A stretch of 22,622 nt of DNA from contig JBIOHJ010000044.1 of the NCBI GenBank assembly GCA_044448905.1, positions 1 to 22,622 of the forward strand. Reading direction: 5' to 3'. Below the pieces are notes generated by a model. It was not told the DNA's origin and did not search any database. It saw nothing but the letters and a program-made list of their open reading frames with translations. The position numbers and the translations under genes are program-made. Positions 7,850 to 15,024 of this stretch are shown in pieces. The stretch comes from JBIOHJ01 sp044448905. GTDB taxonomy: Bacteria; Bacteroidota; Bacteroidia; AKYH767-A; OLB10. Position 1 is the stretch's first letter. Each line of letters opens with the position of its first letter.

Positions 7850-9586
7850 ATGAATTTCTTTCGGAAAAAATCTGTTCAGCAGATTTTAAAACAAGTCGAA
7901 GCAACTGAAGGAGAGCCCGGGCATGTAGGCCTTTCAAAACATCTTGGTGTTCGCGACTTAACTGCCTTTGGAATTGCAGCCATAGTGGGCGCAGGAATTT
8001 TCAGCACGATTGGTTCTGCGAGTGCTGATGGCGGTCCCGGAGTAATTTTTCTTTTTATGTTTACTGCGCTTGCGTGCAGCTTTGCGGGTTTTGCTTACGC
8101 TGAGTTTGCTTCCATAGTTCCGGTTTCCGGCAGCGCTTATACCTACTCATATGTTGCATTTGGTGAACTGATTGCGTGGATTATCGGGTGGGCTTTGATT
8201 ATGGAATATGCTGTGGGCAATGCAACAGTCGCGGTATCATGGTCGGATTATTTTACAAGCCTGCTTGATTCCGTACAAATAAAAAGTTTGGGAATAAATG
8301 GAATTCATATTCCCGAATGGGCTTCGATTGATTATGTTACTGCATCAAAAAATTTTAAAGAAGCATCTGTTGAAATGTCAAACGGTGCATTATTACAGAG
8401 CCTTCCTGTTCGTCTTCAAACTGGTTTTCTCGCATGGCAAAATGCACCCATGTTTGGAGGAATTCATCTGATTGCTGATTTACCTGCAATAGCCAGTGTG
8501 ATATTTATTACCTGGCTGGTGTTTATCGGAATCAGAGAAACCCGCAATGCTGCCAATGCAATGGTAATCATTAAAGTTGTGGTGGTACTGCTGGTAATTG
8601 CCGTTGGGGTTTTCCACATTCACACCGCTAACTGGAATCCATTCATGCCAAATGGCGTTGGGGGGATTCTGAAAGGAGTGTCTGCAGTTTTTTTTGCTTA
8701 CATCGGGTTTGATGCTATTTCCACAACAGCAGAAGAATGCAAGAACCCGCAGCGTGATTTACCCCGGGGTATTTTGTGGTCAATTGTAATTTGCACAATT
8801 CTTTATCTTTTGGTTTCACTTGTACTGACCGGAATGGTCAAATATGACCAGTTACGTGTAGGCGACCCGTTGGCTTATGTTTTCAATAGCATAGGCATGA
8901 CATGGTTTTCATCAATAATTGCCGTCAGTGCAGTTATAGCTATGACAAGCATTCTTCTTGTTTACCAGATGGGACAACCCAGGATTTGGATGAGCATGAG
9001 CCGTGACGGATTGCTTCCAAAATCTTTTTCCAAAATCCATCCGCGTTACCGGACTCCTTCATATGCAACTATTATTGCCGGTTTTGTGGTGGTTGCGGCT
9101 ACTCTTTGTATTCCAAGTGAATTGGTTCTTAATTTGTGTTCCATGGGAACCTTGTTTGCATTTGTATTGGTTTGCGCAGGCGTTTTGAAGCTGGAAGATA
9201 ATCCCGATTCTCCAAAAAGCAGGTTTCGCACACCTTATATTAATTCCAAATTTATTTTTCCTGTTGCAGTTTTATTTGCTGTAGTTCTTATTATGATTTA
9301 TGGAAAGGATTGGATGAACAGTATGTTTACATATGAAAGCTGGAAATCATTCAATGATAAAATCCCTATGTGGTTGTTTATGGTTCTTTGTTTGGTTATG
9401 AGCATTCTTTGCTTTAAGAAAAGTTTTTCACTGATTCCGGTACTCGGGCTTGTGTTTTGTTTTTACATGATGGCCCAGATTCCACTTTCGAGCTGGTTTG
9501 GATTTTTCCTCTGGCTGTTGATTGGATTGGTAATTTATTTTGGATTTTCCTATCGCAACAGTAAATTAAATTTGAAAACAAATTAA
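7850..9586 (+). CDS. APC-superfamily amino-acid permease (CAT-like)
   Basis: Inner-membrane secondary transporter of amino acids, 578 residues with about 12 or more membrane helices. The APC signature of helix 1, GIAAIVGAGIFSTIG, is at about 42-56. The cationic-amino-acid-transporter block FFAYIGFDAISTTAEE followed by CKNPQRDLPRG is at about 281-307. A hydrophilic insertion at about 143-207, between early helices, makes it about 100 residues longer than Bacillus YfnA-type members. The start at 7850 (MNFFRKKS) is chosen because the promoter overlaps the only upstream alternative. The conserved N-terminal soluble segment (GLSKHLGVRDLTAFG) lies at the expected distance. Substrate is not predictable; cationic or neutral amino acids are typical of the family. 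The next gene starts 6 bases after the stop, suggesting co-transcription with the SDR. Confidence 0.9.
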   Translation: MNFFRKKSVQQILKQVEATEGEPGHVGLSKHLGVRDLTAFGIAAIVGAGIFSTIGSASADGGPGVIFLFMFTALACSFAGFAYAEFASIVPVSGSAYTYSYVAFGELIAWIIGWALIMEYAVGNATVAVSWSDYFTSLLDSVQIKSLGINGIHIPEWASIDYVTASKNFKEASVEMSNGALLQSLPVRLQTGFLAWQNAPMFGGIHLIADLPAIASVIFITWLVFIGIRETRNAANAMVIIKVVVVLLVIAVGVFHIHTANWNPFMPNGVGGILKGVSAVFFAYIGFDAISTTAEECKNPQRDLPRGILWSIVICTILYLLVSLVLTGMVKYDQLRVGDPLAYVFNSIGMTWFSSIIAVSAVIAMTSILLVYQMGQPRIWMSMSRDGLLPKSFSKIHPRYRTPSYATIIAGFVVVAATLCIPSELVLNLCSMGTLFAFVLVCAGVLKLEDNPDSPKSRFRTPYINSKFIFPVAVLFAVVLIMIYGKDWMNSMFTYESWKSFNDKIPMWLFMVLCLVMSILCFKKSFSLIPVLGLVFCFYMMAQIPLSSWFGFFLWLLIGLVIYFGFSYRNSKLNLKTN

Positions 9587-9592
9587 TCTGAT

Positions 9593-10348
9593 ATGATAAT
9601 TTTCATCACAGGCTCAACTTCAGGATTCGGCAAAGCAATAGCAATAAGGTTTGCGCAACACGGTTGGGATTTAATAATTAATGGAAGAAGAACCGACCGG
9701 CTGAAATTTCTTGAAGAAGAAATTAAAAAAACATATGGCGTAAAAGTTTTTTCACTTCCGTTTGATGTGCGGAATAAAAGTACTGTTGAGGAATCCATAC
9801 ATTCACTTCCGCACGATTGGAAAAAAATAGACGTGCTGGTTAACAATGCAGGGCTGGCAATGGGGCTTACTTTAATGCAGGACGGAAATATTGATGATTG
9901 GGAAACAATGATTGATACCAACATAAAAGGCTTATTATATGTTTCAAGGTCTGTAATGCCGCTGATGATTACAAATAAAAAAGGTCACATTATTAATCTC
10001 GGCTCCATTGCCGGAAAGGAAGCGTACATGAAAGGCAATGTGTATTGCGCTACAAAGTTTGCCGTGGATGCTCTTTCAAAATCCATGCGCATTGATTTAC
10101 TGGAACACGGAATCCGTGTAACTTCCATCAGCCCAGGTGCTGCCGAAACGGAGTTCTCAATAGTCCGATTTAAAGGCGATGCTGAAAGAGCCAAAAAAGC
10201 ATATATGGGTTATGAGGCGCTTAGAGCTGAAGATATAGCCGAGGTTGCTTATTTTGCCGCTACCCGACCTCCTCATGTTTGCCTGAATGATATTGTGATG
10301 ACTCCGACTGCGCAAGCGAATACGGCATATATTTTTAAAAAACAATAG
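9593..10348 (+). CDS. YdfG-type NADP-dependent 3-hydroxy acid dehydrogenase (SDR)
   Basis: Classical SDR of 251 residues. Besides TGSTSGFG (6-13), NNAG (84-87), S138 and the Y151/K155 pair in YCATK, it carries the YdfG subfamily pattern. That pattern includes NVYCATKFAVDALSKSMRID (149-168), ISPGAAETEFS (179-189), VRFKGDAERAKKAY (191-204) and PHVCLNDIVMTPTAQAN (227-243). YdfG oxidises 3-hydroxy acids such as L-allo-threonine and serine and can reduce malonic semialdehyde, using NADP. R32-R33 after strand 2 fit NADP. The ATG lies 6 bases after the permease stop, so uptake and oxidation of an amino acid may be linked, as an inference from context only. It belongs to a different branch of the SDR family than the SDR encoded at 1381-2091. 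Confidence 0.9.
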   Translation: MIIFITGSTSGFGKAIAIRFAQHGWDLIINGRRTDRLKFLEEEIKKTYGVKVFSLPFDVRNKSTVEESIHSLPHDWKKIDVLVNNAGLAMGLTLMQDGNIDDWETMIDTNIKGLLYVSRSVMPLMITNKKGHIINLGSIAGKEAYMKGNVYCATKFAVDALSKSMRIDLLEHGIRVTSISPGAAETEFSIVRFKGDAERAKKAYMGYEALRAEDIAEVAYFAATRPPHVCLNDIVMTPTAQANTAYIFKKQ

Positions 10349-10358
10349 TTTACCTGAA

Positions 10359-10421
10359 GATTTTGCTTAATGGCTTAAAGATTCGGCTTAATAACTTAAA
10401 CTCTCTGCTTATTAGCATAAG
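10359..10421. repeat. three tandem 21-bp degenerate repeats
   Basis: Three adjacent 21-base units at 10359-10379, 10380-10400 and 10401-10421. The first two share most positions (both begin GATT, both contain GGCTTAA or GCTTAATG and end CTTAAA). The third is more diverged but keeps the GCTTA word. Within each unit a 7-base sub-period is visible. The array lies in the spacer before the amidohydrolase. The frame happens to stay open through it, which artificially extends that gene's reading frame by 47 codons. Confidence 0.65.
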
Positions 10422-10435
10422 AAGTATTGAAAATA

Positions 10436-10443
10436 TAAATTTG
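10436..10443 (+). promoter_or_regulatory. -7 element of possible amidohydrolase promoter
   Basis: TAAATTTG is a perfect TAnnTTTG match 60 bases upstream of the chosen ATG at 10504, just after the 21-bp repeats. No convincing TTTG is found 19-21 bases upstream, so this is a half-match only. If used, transcription begins near 10450. Confidence 0.35.
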
Positions 10444-10503
10444 AACAATTGTTTTCTTGCTAAAACTATTCCTAATCAAAATCATTTAATTGGTTTTCGG
10501 GCT

Positions 10504-12126
10504 ATGATAAAGAGGTTTCCGGTAATAATTATAATCATTCTGTTGTATTCATGTAGGCATAAGAAGCAAGCTGATTTACTTCTTTATAATGGCATTATTT
10601 ATACCGTCAATTCCAATTTTAATGCCAGGCAGGCTATGGCGGTTAAGGATGGAAAAATAATTGATGTTGGCAGCAATGCATTGATGCACGTATATGATGC
10701 AAAAGAAAAAATTGATTTGCAGGGAAAGCCTGTTTACCCGGGATTTATTGATGCACATTCGCATTTTTATGGTTACTCAACCGGGTTGGTTAAATGCAAT
10801 TTGTATGGAACAAAATCTTTTGCAGAAGTTATAGAAAAAGTAAAAATATCTGCACCAACTAATAAATTTAGCTGGATTTTAGGAAGAGGTTGGGACCAGA
10901 ATGATTGGGAAGCAAAGCAATTTCCCGATAAAAAAGAATTGGATAATTTATTCCCTGATATTCCCGTTTTCCTGCAGCGTGTAGACGGGCATGCAGTTCT
11001 TGTAAATCAAAAAGCGCTTGATATAGCGGGGATAACTGCACAAACAAAAATTCCGGGTGGTGAAATTGAAACAGCCAATGGAAAATGCACCGGCATTTTA
11101 ATAGACAATGCAGTTGATTCGGTTAAGAAATTTATTCCTGAATTTACCGATGATCTCATTATAGAACTATTGATGGATGGTCAAAAAAATTGTTTTGAAG
11201 TTGGGCTTACTTCAGTCTCAGATGCCGGACTTGATGTAGATACCATTCTTCGGATTGATTCACTTCAAAAATCAGGCAAACTGAAAATCCGCATCAATGC
11301 AATGATCACATATGATGAATACAATAAAAAATATTTTTTTCAAAAAGGAAAAATAAAAACCGACAAACTGAATGTATGCGCATTTAAAATTTACGCTGAC
11401 GGAGCATTGGGCTCGCGTGGTGCATGTTTGCTACAGCCCTATTCCGATAAGCCAAATTATTACGGGTATTTACTGCACGATACTTCATATCTCAAAAAGA
11501 CCATTCAGGAAATTTATAACAGCCCTTTTCAATTATGCACACATTGCATCGGTGATTCGGCAAATCATTTTATTCTTAAAAGTTATAGCGAAGTGCTGAA
11601 AGAAAAAAACAACAGGCGCTGGAGAATAGAACATTGTCAGGTGGTAAATGAAAAGGATTTTGACTTATTTGGAAAATATTCTGTCATTCCATCTGTACAA
11701 CCCACACACGCAACTAGCGATATGTATTGGGCAGAAGAACGAATTGGTAAAGAACGGATGAAAGGAGCGTATGCATACAAACAATTGATGGGACAAAACG
11801 GGATGATTGCAAACGGAAGTGATTTTCCCGTTGAAAGTATCAACCCGCTTTTTGGTTTTTATGCTGCAGTGGTTCGCAAAGACCAGAATAATTTTCCCGA
11901 TAATGGCTTTCAAACCGAAAATGCTTTAACCCGTGAAGAAGCACTAAAAGCCATGACCATTTGGACTGCGTACTCCAATTTCGAAGAATATGAAAAAGGT
12001 TCGTTGGAAAAAGGCAAATTAGCCGACTTTGTTATCCTTGAAGAGGACATTATGAAAATCGCTCCCGAAAAAATTTATTCCGTGAAAGTAAAAGCAACTT
12101 ATTTAAACGGAGAAAAGGTATTTTGA
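10504..12126 (+). CDS. YtcJ-like metal-dependent amidohydrolase, predicted lipoprotein
   Basis: Amidohydro_3-type hydrolase (PF07969), 540 residues from the ATG at 10504. That start gives MIKRFPVIIIIILLYSC, a lipoprotein signal with Cys17, so the enzyme probably works in the periplasm or on the outer membrane. The open frame continues upstream to 10363, but only through spacer repeats. Metal-site motifs of the family are in order: GFIDAHSHF (H85, H87), FKIYADGALGSRGA (K295), THCIGDSAN (H347), RIEHCQ (H377) and ANGSDFPVES (D440). The VDGHAVLVN segment is also typical. Substrates of YtcJ relatives are mostly unknown; hydrolysis of a C-N bond in an amide or cyclic amide is inferred from the superfamily. 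It stands alone after the permease-SDR pair and meets the next gene tail to tail, one base apart. Confidence 0.9.
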   Translation: MIKRFPVIIIIILLYSCRHKKQADLLLYNGIIYTVNSNFNARQAMAVKDGKIIDVGSNALMHVYDAKEKIDLQGKPVYPGFIDAHSHFYGYSTGLVKCNLYGTKSFAEVIEKVKISAPTNKFSWILGRGWDQNDWEAKQFPDKKELDNLFPDIPVFLQRVDGHAVLVNQKALDIAGITAQTKIPGGEIETANGKCTGILIDNAVDSVKKFIPEFTDDLIIELLMDGQKNCFEVGLTSVSDAGLDVDTILRIDSLQKSGKLKIRINAMITYDEYNKKYFFQKGKIKTDKLNVCAFKIYADGALGSRGACLLQPYSDKPNYYGYLLHDTSYLKKTIQEIYNSPFQLCTHCIGDSANHFILKSYSEVLKEKNNRRWRIEHCQVVNEKDFDLFGKYSVIPSVQPTHATSDMYWAEERIGKERMKGAYAYKQLMGQNGMIANGSDFPVESINPLFGFYAAVVRKDQNNFPDNGFQTENALTREEALKAMTIWTAYSNFEEYEKGSLEKGKLADFVILEEDIMKIAPEKIYSVKVKATYLNGEKVF

Positions 12127-12127
12127 A

Positions 12128-12724
12128 TTACCTTTTTTTGAAAGTCGCAGTACAGCTTGTTACAGGACTAGTGAGATTAAAACTAACGTTTAAAGTAGTA
12201 CCTGATGCATTAATTGTTCCCGTAATTGTTCCGGCTAAAAATGGCTGTGAATAAATAATATAAGTTGTTCCGCTAAGTGAAGCTTTTATACTTGCACCCG
12301 AAGAATATGCGTTAGAGATGGTAAGCGTATCATATGTATTATTGGATGAAATAACAACTGAATCAGCAGTAGCAGTGCAATTATATGATGCATCATATAT
12401 TCCGTTAGCCGTAATAACTTCAATCCTTCTGGTCAGCTTATTTGAAACATTTCCTGCTTTATCTTCCACACTATAAGATATTAGATAATAACTGACGACA
12501 TTAACGTTTACATTGGTGGAAACAATAATGTTTGACGTAACATCTCCGTCAATGTCATCCTGAGCTGTGCATCCTGGATCATTATATGTGGTTACTGTTT
12601 TTACAATCAGCGTATCGGGATTTTTTCCTTTCATGGTAACTACAGGTTTTGTTTCATCCTGCTTACCACAACTGCAAAGGAAGGAGATAACAACCAGAAG
12701 CATTACGGGAATATATTTTTTCAT
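12128..12724 (-). CDS. DUF5011-like Ig-fold surface lipoprotein
   Basis: Predicted lipoprotein of 198 residues. The ATG at 12724 (MKKYIPVMLLVVISFLCSC) gives a signal with lipobox LCSC and lipidated Cys19; a start six codons earlier (12742) is possible but adds nothing. Residues about 25-105 resemble the bacterial Ig-like DUF5011 domain: KPVVTMKGKNPDT, YNDPGCTAQDDIDGDVTSNI and YLISYSVEDKAGNVSNK. Such domains are structural modules of surface proteins. The remaining about 90 residues (GIYDASYNC to the C-terminus) are Thr/Ser-rich, beta-predicted and unassigned, and could be a small barrel or a ligand-binding domain. It is monocistronic and convergent with the amidohydrolase. No function beyond surface display can be given. 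Confidence 0.78.
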   Translation of the reverse strand: MKKYIPVMLLVVISFLCSCGKQDETKPVVTMKGKNPDTLIVKTVTTYNDPGCTAQDDIDGDVTSNIIVSTNVNVNVVSYYLISYSVEDKAGNVSNKLTRRIEVITANGIYDASYNCTATADSVVISSNNTYDTLTISNAYSSGASIKASLSGTTYIIYSQPFLAGTITGTINASGTTLNVSFNLTSPVTSCTATFKKR

Positions 12725-13027
12725 AATGTTAAATTTTGTCATTTTAACGAGGTATCCAGATAAAAGTTTATATCCATAGAGTAATCAAAAATAATAATTT
12801 CGATACGTCAAAAATACAGTTACTAACAATGCTAACAGTTCAGTAAAACGGATGATTTTACAAGGAGATTAAGAGCAATTTGTTGAAAACTTGTTAATAT
12901 CAGGTTAATAACCATGAGTCATCAAACATAGCTGCCTGCCAACCATTAAAAAGGCCATTTTTAAATAAAAACAATAATTTAGCAATCCTTTTCAAATACT
13001 TAAGCACGTTAAAAATCAAGCCAGCCA
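12725..13027. other. 303-base divergent intergenic region
   Basis: No gene or RNA is recognised here. It separates the divergent lipoprotein and DUF3822 genes. It contains two minus-strand -7 matches (listed separately) and a small inverted repeat GGTTA-A-TAACC (12903-12913). It also holds an AT-rich hairpin with TTAAAAA and TTTTTAA arms around GGCCA (12946-12964), about 63 bases before the DUF3822 start. No convincing plus-strand promoter was found. TAATTTAG near 12976 is the closest -7 match, with one mismatch. Confidence 0.5.
12786..12816 (-). promoter_or_regulatory. two candidate -7 boxes for the lipoprotein gene
   Basis: On the minus strand TATTTTTG occurs twice, at 12786-12793 and 12809-12816, each a perfect TAnnTTTG. 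Neither has a good TTTG at the right distance upstream. Which one is used, if either, cannot be decided from sequence. Confidence 0.35.
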
Positions 13028-13888
13028 ATGCAGGCAACAGGAAATAAAATTAAACTTCAACGCAGCATTTTTGACGATTCATTTGATTCGGAATACAATC
13101 ATTACCGGCTGTACATGCAGGTTTCGGATTCCGGTATCACGGCCTGTATATTAAAACAGGGCGAAAATAAAATTACCGCACTCGAAGATTTCAGGTTTTA
13201 TTCCCAAAATCAATTCAACGAAAATTTTGAAAATGTTATTGCTGAAAGCCGGCTGTTTACTCTCAGAAATTTCAGAACAGTGAATTGCTGTGTGCTTTCC
13301 GGAAACCCATTGTTAATTCCGCAGCAGTTTTACAGCAGCGAGATTGCGAAACAGTATTTTTATTTCAACACTGTACCGTTGCCCGGGGATGAAATATTTT
13401 GCGATGATTTAGAAATACCGGGCATTAAAAACCTTTTCACTTTTCCTGGCGGCCATGTTAATTTGATTCGCAATCGCTTTAACTCTGTTACTTTTTGTCA
13501 TCATTCAAGTATTTTAATTAAATCGGTATTGAGTAAGTTTACTGACAGCCACAGTAAAGAAGCGTTTATTTATCTCCGAGAAAATTCTTTCGATCTTTTA
13601 ATTACCGGTAATAGAAAATTAATTTATTACAATACATTTTCGTTTCAATCATGTGAGGATTTTCTTTATTATGTTTTATTTTGCTTCGAGCAAGCGGGAT
13701 TAAATAACGATACAATAGCTGTTACCATTGCGGGAGAAAAAACCCCCGATTTTTTTTCAGCCCTTAATAAATACATTCCCAATATTTCAAAAACAAAAAA
13801 AATTGCCGGCTTGATTTTTCCTTTTGCTTTTCAAAATATTCCTGAAACCGAATACTTCACACTGTTTAGTCAATCTTTGTGCGAATAA
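13028..13888 (+). CDS. DUF3822 family protein
   Basis: 286-residue cytoplasmic protein with no signal peptide or membrane helix. Its length, its aromatic-rich alternating beta/alpha character (for example SDSGITACILKQGENKITALEDF and NSFDLLITGNRKLIYYNTFSF, both quoted only in part here) and its position directly before rsmD fit the Bacteroidetes-restricted DUF3822 family. The function is unknown. The repeated pattern of strands resembles an actin-like (ASKHA) or PilM-like fold, but I hold that loosely. The ATG at 13028 is the first in frame. The 3' end overlaps the rsmD start by 10 bases, so translation of rsmD is probably coupled to this gene. A role in 16S rRNA maturation or in regulating RsmD is an inference from this coupling alone. 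Confidence 0.75.
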   Translation: MQATGNKIKLQRSIFDDSFDSEYNHYRLYMQVSDSGITACILKQGENKITALEDFRFYSQNQFNENFENVIAESRLFTLRNFRTVNCCVLSGNPLLIPQQFYSSEIAKQYFYFNTVPLPGDEIFCDDLEIPGIKNLFTFPGGHVNLIRNRFNSVTFCHHSSILIKSVLSKFTDSHSKEAFIYLRENSFDLLITGNRKLIYYNTFSFQSCEDFLYYVLFCFEQAGLNNDTIAVTIAGEKTPDFFSALNKYIPNISKTKKIAGLIFPFAFQNIPETEYFTLFSQSLCE

Positions 13889-14415
13889 TCAGCGGCATAC
13901 ATAAAGGAAAAATTATTCGCGCCCCGCACAACTTACCCGCACGACCAACTACTGATTTTGCCAAAACCGGGCTATTTAATATGCTCGCCCACCGCATTGA
14001 TTTTAAAAAATGCAATGTGCTCGATTTATTTGCCGGTACCGGAAATATCAGTTTCGAATTTATTTCGCGTGGCGCCTATTCTGTAATCGCTGTTGATAAT
14101 AATACTTCATGCATTAAATTTATAAAAAGTTTTTTTGAAGGGCTAAAAGCAGCACAAGCGACAGCTATTAAAACCGATGCGGATGAATTCATAAGAAAAA
14201 ACGAAAAGCAGTTTGATATTATTTTTGCCGATCCGCCATTCGAAACCGATGATTACACCGCGCTAATTGAAGCAGTAATCAAAAAAAAAATATTGACAAA
14301 CCATGGTATTTTTATTTTAGAACACCAATCAAAAAATCATTTTATTGATCATCAAAATTTTATTGAAGAAAGAAAATTTGGGAATGTTGCCTTTTCATTT
14401 TTTAAACAGGAGTAA
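13879..14415 (+). CDS. rsmD: 16S rRNA (guanine966-N2)-methyltransferase RsmD
   Basis: SAM-dependent methyltransferase that methylates G966 of 16S rRNA in the assembling 30S subunit. The product has 178 residues, slightly shorter than E. coli RsmD (198). Signatures: MRIISGIHKGKII at the start, RPTTDFAKTGLFNML (22-36), SAM motif I LDLFAGTGNISFE (48-60), acidic VDNN after strand 2 (72-75) and catalytic DPPF (118-121). GTG at 13879 is the start because RIISG is the conserved N-terminus. It lies inside the end of the DUF3822 gene (10-base overlap), indicating translational coupling. The usual Glu in the RPTTD-x-x-(K/R)-E motif is Thr30 here; the effect is unknown but the core catalytic motif is intact. 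Confidence 0.93.
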   Translation: MRIISGIHKGKIIRAPHNLPARPTTDFAKTGLFNMLAHRIDFKKCNVLDLFAGTGNISFEFISRGAYSVIAVDNNTSCIKFIKSFFEGLKAAQATAIKTDADEFIRKNEKQFDIIFADPPFETDDYTALIEAVIKKKILTNHGIFILEHQSKNHFIDHQNFIEERKFGNVAFSFFKQE

Positions 14416-14442
14416 GTTGTACGATTAACGAAACAATTTGTA

Positions 14443-14467
14443 AATTCGTACGCAATTCGTAATTCGC
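14443..14467. repeat. degenerate AATTCGT heptamers before coaD
   Basis: AATTCGT (14443-14449), AATTCGT (14454-14460) and AATTCGC (14461-14467), the last two in direct tandem and ending two bases before the coaD ATG. They resemble, in inverse orientation, the CGAATT words in the mtgA-SDR spacer near 2113. Confidence 0.6.
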
Positions 14468-14469
14468 AA

Positions 14470-14925
14470 ATGTCTATTGCTGTTTTCCCCGGATCATTTG
14501 ACCCAATTACTCTTGGGCACGTAGATATAATTGAACGTGCGGTTCTGTTATTTGATAAAATAATCATTGGCATCGGGAATAATTCAACAAAGAATTACAT
14601 GTTCACAGCATCAAAACGCGAAGAGTGGATAAAAAAAGTTTTCGAAAAGAATTCAAAAATAGAAGTACTCATTTATAATGGGCTAACGGTTGAATTTTGT
14701 CGGAAAGTAAATGCAAAATGCATAGTGAGAGGATTGCGCCAGTCCGGTGATTTTGAATTTGAACAATCCATTGCTCAAATGAACAAAGCATTAGCCAGCG
14801 ATATAGAAACTGTTTTTATTCCTTGTCAACCCCGATTTGTGGCAGTGGCATCATCCATAGTTCGCGATATTATACAACATGGAGGTGATGCGGGGATTTT
14901 TCTTCCTGAGGCTGTGAGGGTTTAG
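14470..14925 (+). CDS. coaD: phosphopantetheine adenylyltransferase
   Basis: Transfers AMP from ATP to 4'-phosphopantetheine, giving dephospho-CoA, the penultimate step of CoA synthesis. The 151-residue length is standard for the hexameric bacterial enzyme. Nucleotidyltransferase motifs: FPGSFDPITLGH (6-17) with S9 and H17, K41, IVRGLRQSGDFEFE (85-98) with R87 and R90, and ASSIVRDI (127-134) followed by GGDAGIFLP. The ATG immediately precedes the conserved SIAVFPGSFDP, so the start is firm. It is 54 bases downstream of rsmD on the same strand, with AATTCGT-type repeats between. A separate promoter here is uncertain (best -7 TAAATTCG, one mismatch, at 14441-14448). It ends 20 bases before the -33 box of the rimP promoter. 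Confidence 0.96.
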   Translation: MSIAVFPGSFDPITLGHVDIIERAVLLFDKIIIGIGNNSTKNYMFTASKREEWIKKVFEKNSKIEVLIYNGLTVEFCRKVNAKCIVRGLRQSGDFEFEQSIAQMNKALASDIETVFIPCQPRFVAVASSIVRDIIQHGGDAGIFLPEAVRV

Positions 14926-14945
14926 CACTTCCCTTCCACATATAA

Positions 14946-14975
14946 TTGCAAACTTTAAACTTTTTTATATATTTG
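14946..14975 (+). promoter_or_regulatory. promoter of the rimP-nusA-infB operon
   Basis: TTG at 14946-14948, a 19-base spacer, then TATATTTG at 14968-14975, a full match to the Bacteroidetes sigma-A pattern. Transcription should begin about 14981-14984. That places the GC-rich hairpin at 14995-15013 near the very 5' end of the operon mRNA rather than downstream of coaD only. Confidence 0.7.
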
Positions 14976-14994
14976 CATAAGATTAGAAGATTTT

Positions 14995-15013
14995 GAGGGG
15001 ACATTGTCCCCTC
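14995..15013 (+). promoter_or_regulatory. leader hairpin upstream of rimP
   Basis: GAGGGGAC and GTCCCCTC pair perfectly around an ATT loop (a ninth A-T pair is possible with a one-base loop), followed by TTTCATTT. In an AT-rich genome this GC stem stands out. It ends 11 bases before the rimP ATG at 15025 and starts about 12 bases after the predicted transcription start. It may be an attenuator, a translation-controlling hairpin or a terminator for coaD read-through. In E. coli this operon's transcript is autoregulated through NusA, so a leader element is plausible. Confidence 0.65.
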
Positions 15014-15024
15014 TTTCATTTAAT

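Noticed and set aside
9593..10348. Permease plus YdfG-type SDR as an amino-acid degradation system
   Set aside because: Only the 6-base spacing supports it; substrate of neither protein can be fixed, so no system is claimed.
10363..10503. N-terminal extension of the amidohydrolase
   Set aside because: Encoded by spacer repeats; the lipoprotein signal from 10504 and the candidate -7 box at 10436 place the start later.
12903..12964. Small inverted repeats in the 303-base intergenic region, considered as an RNA gene or operator
   Set aside because: Short AT-rich arms expected by chance in such sequence; no conserved RNA pattern recognised.
15004..15024. TTG start for rimP
   Set aside because: Located inside the leader hairpin; the ATG at 15025 gives the normal family N-terminus.
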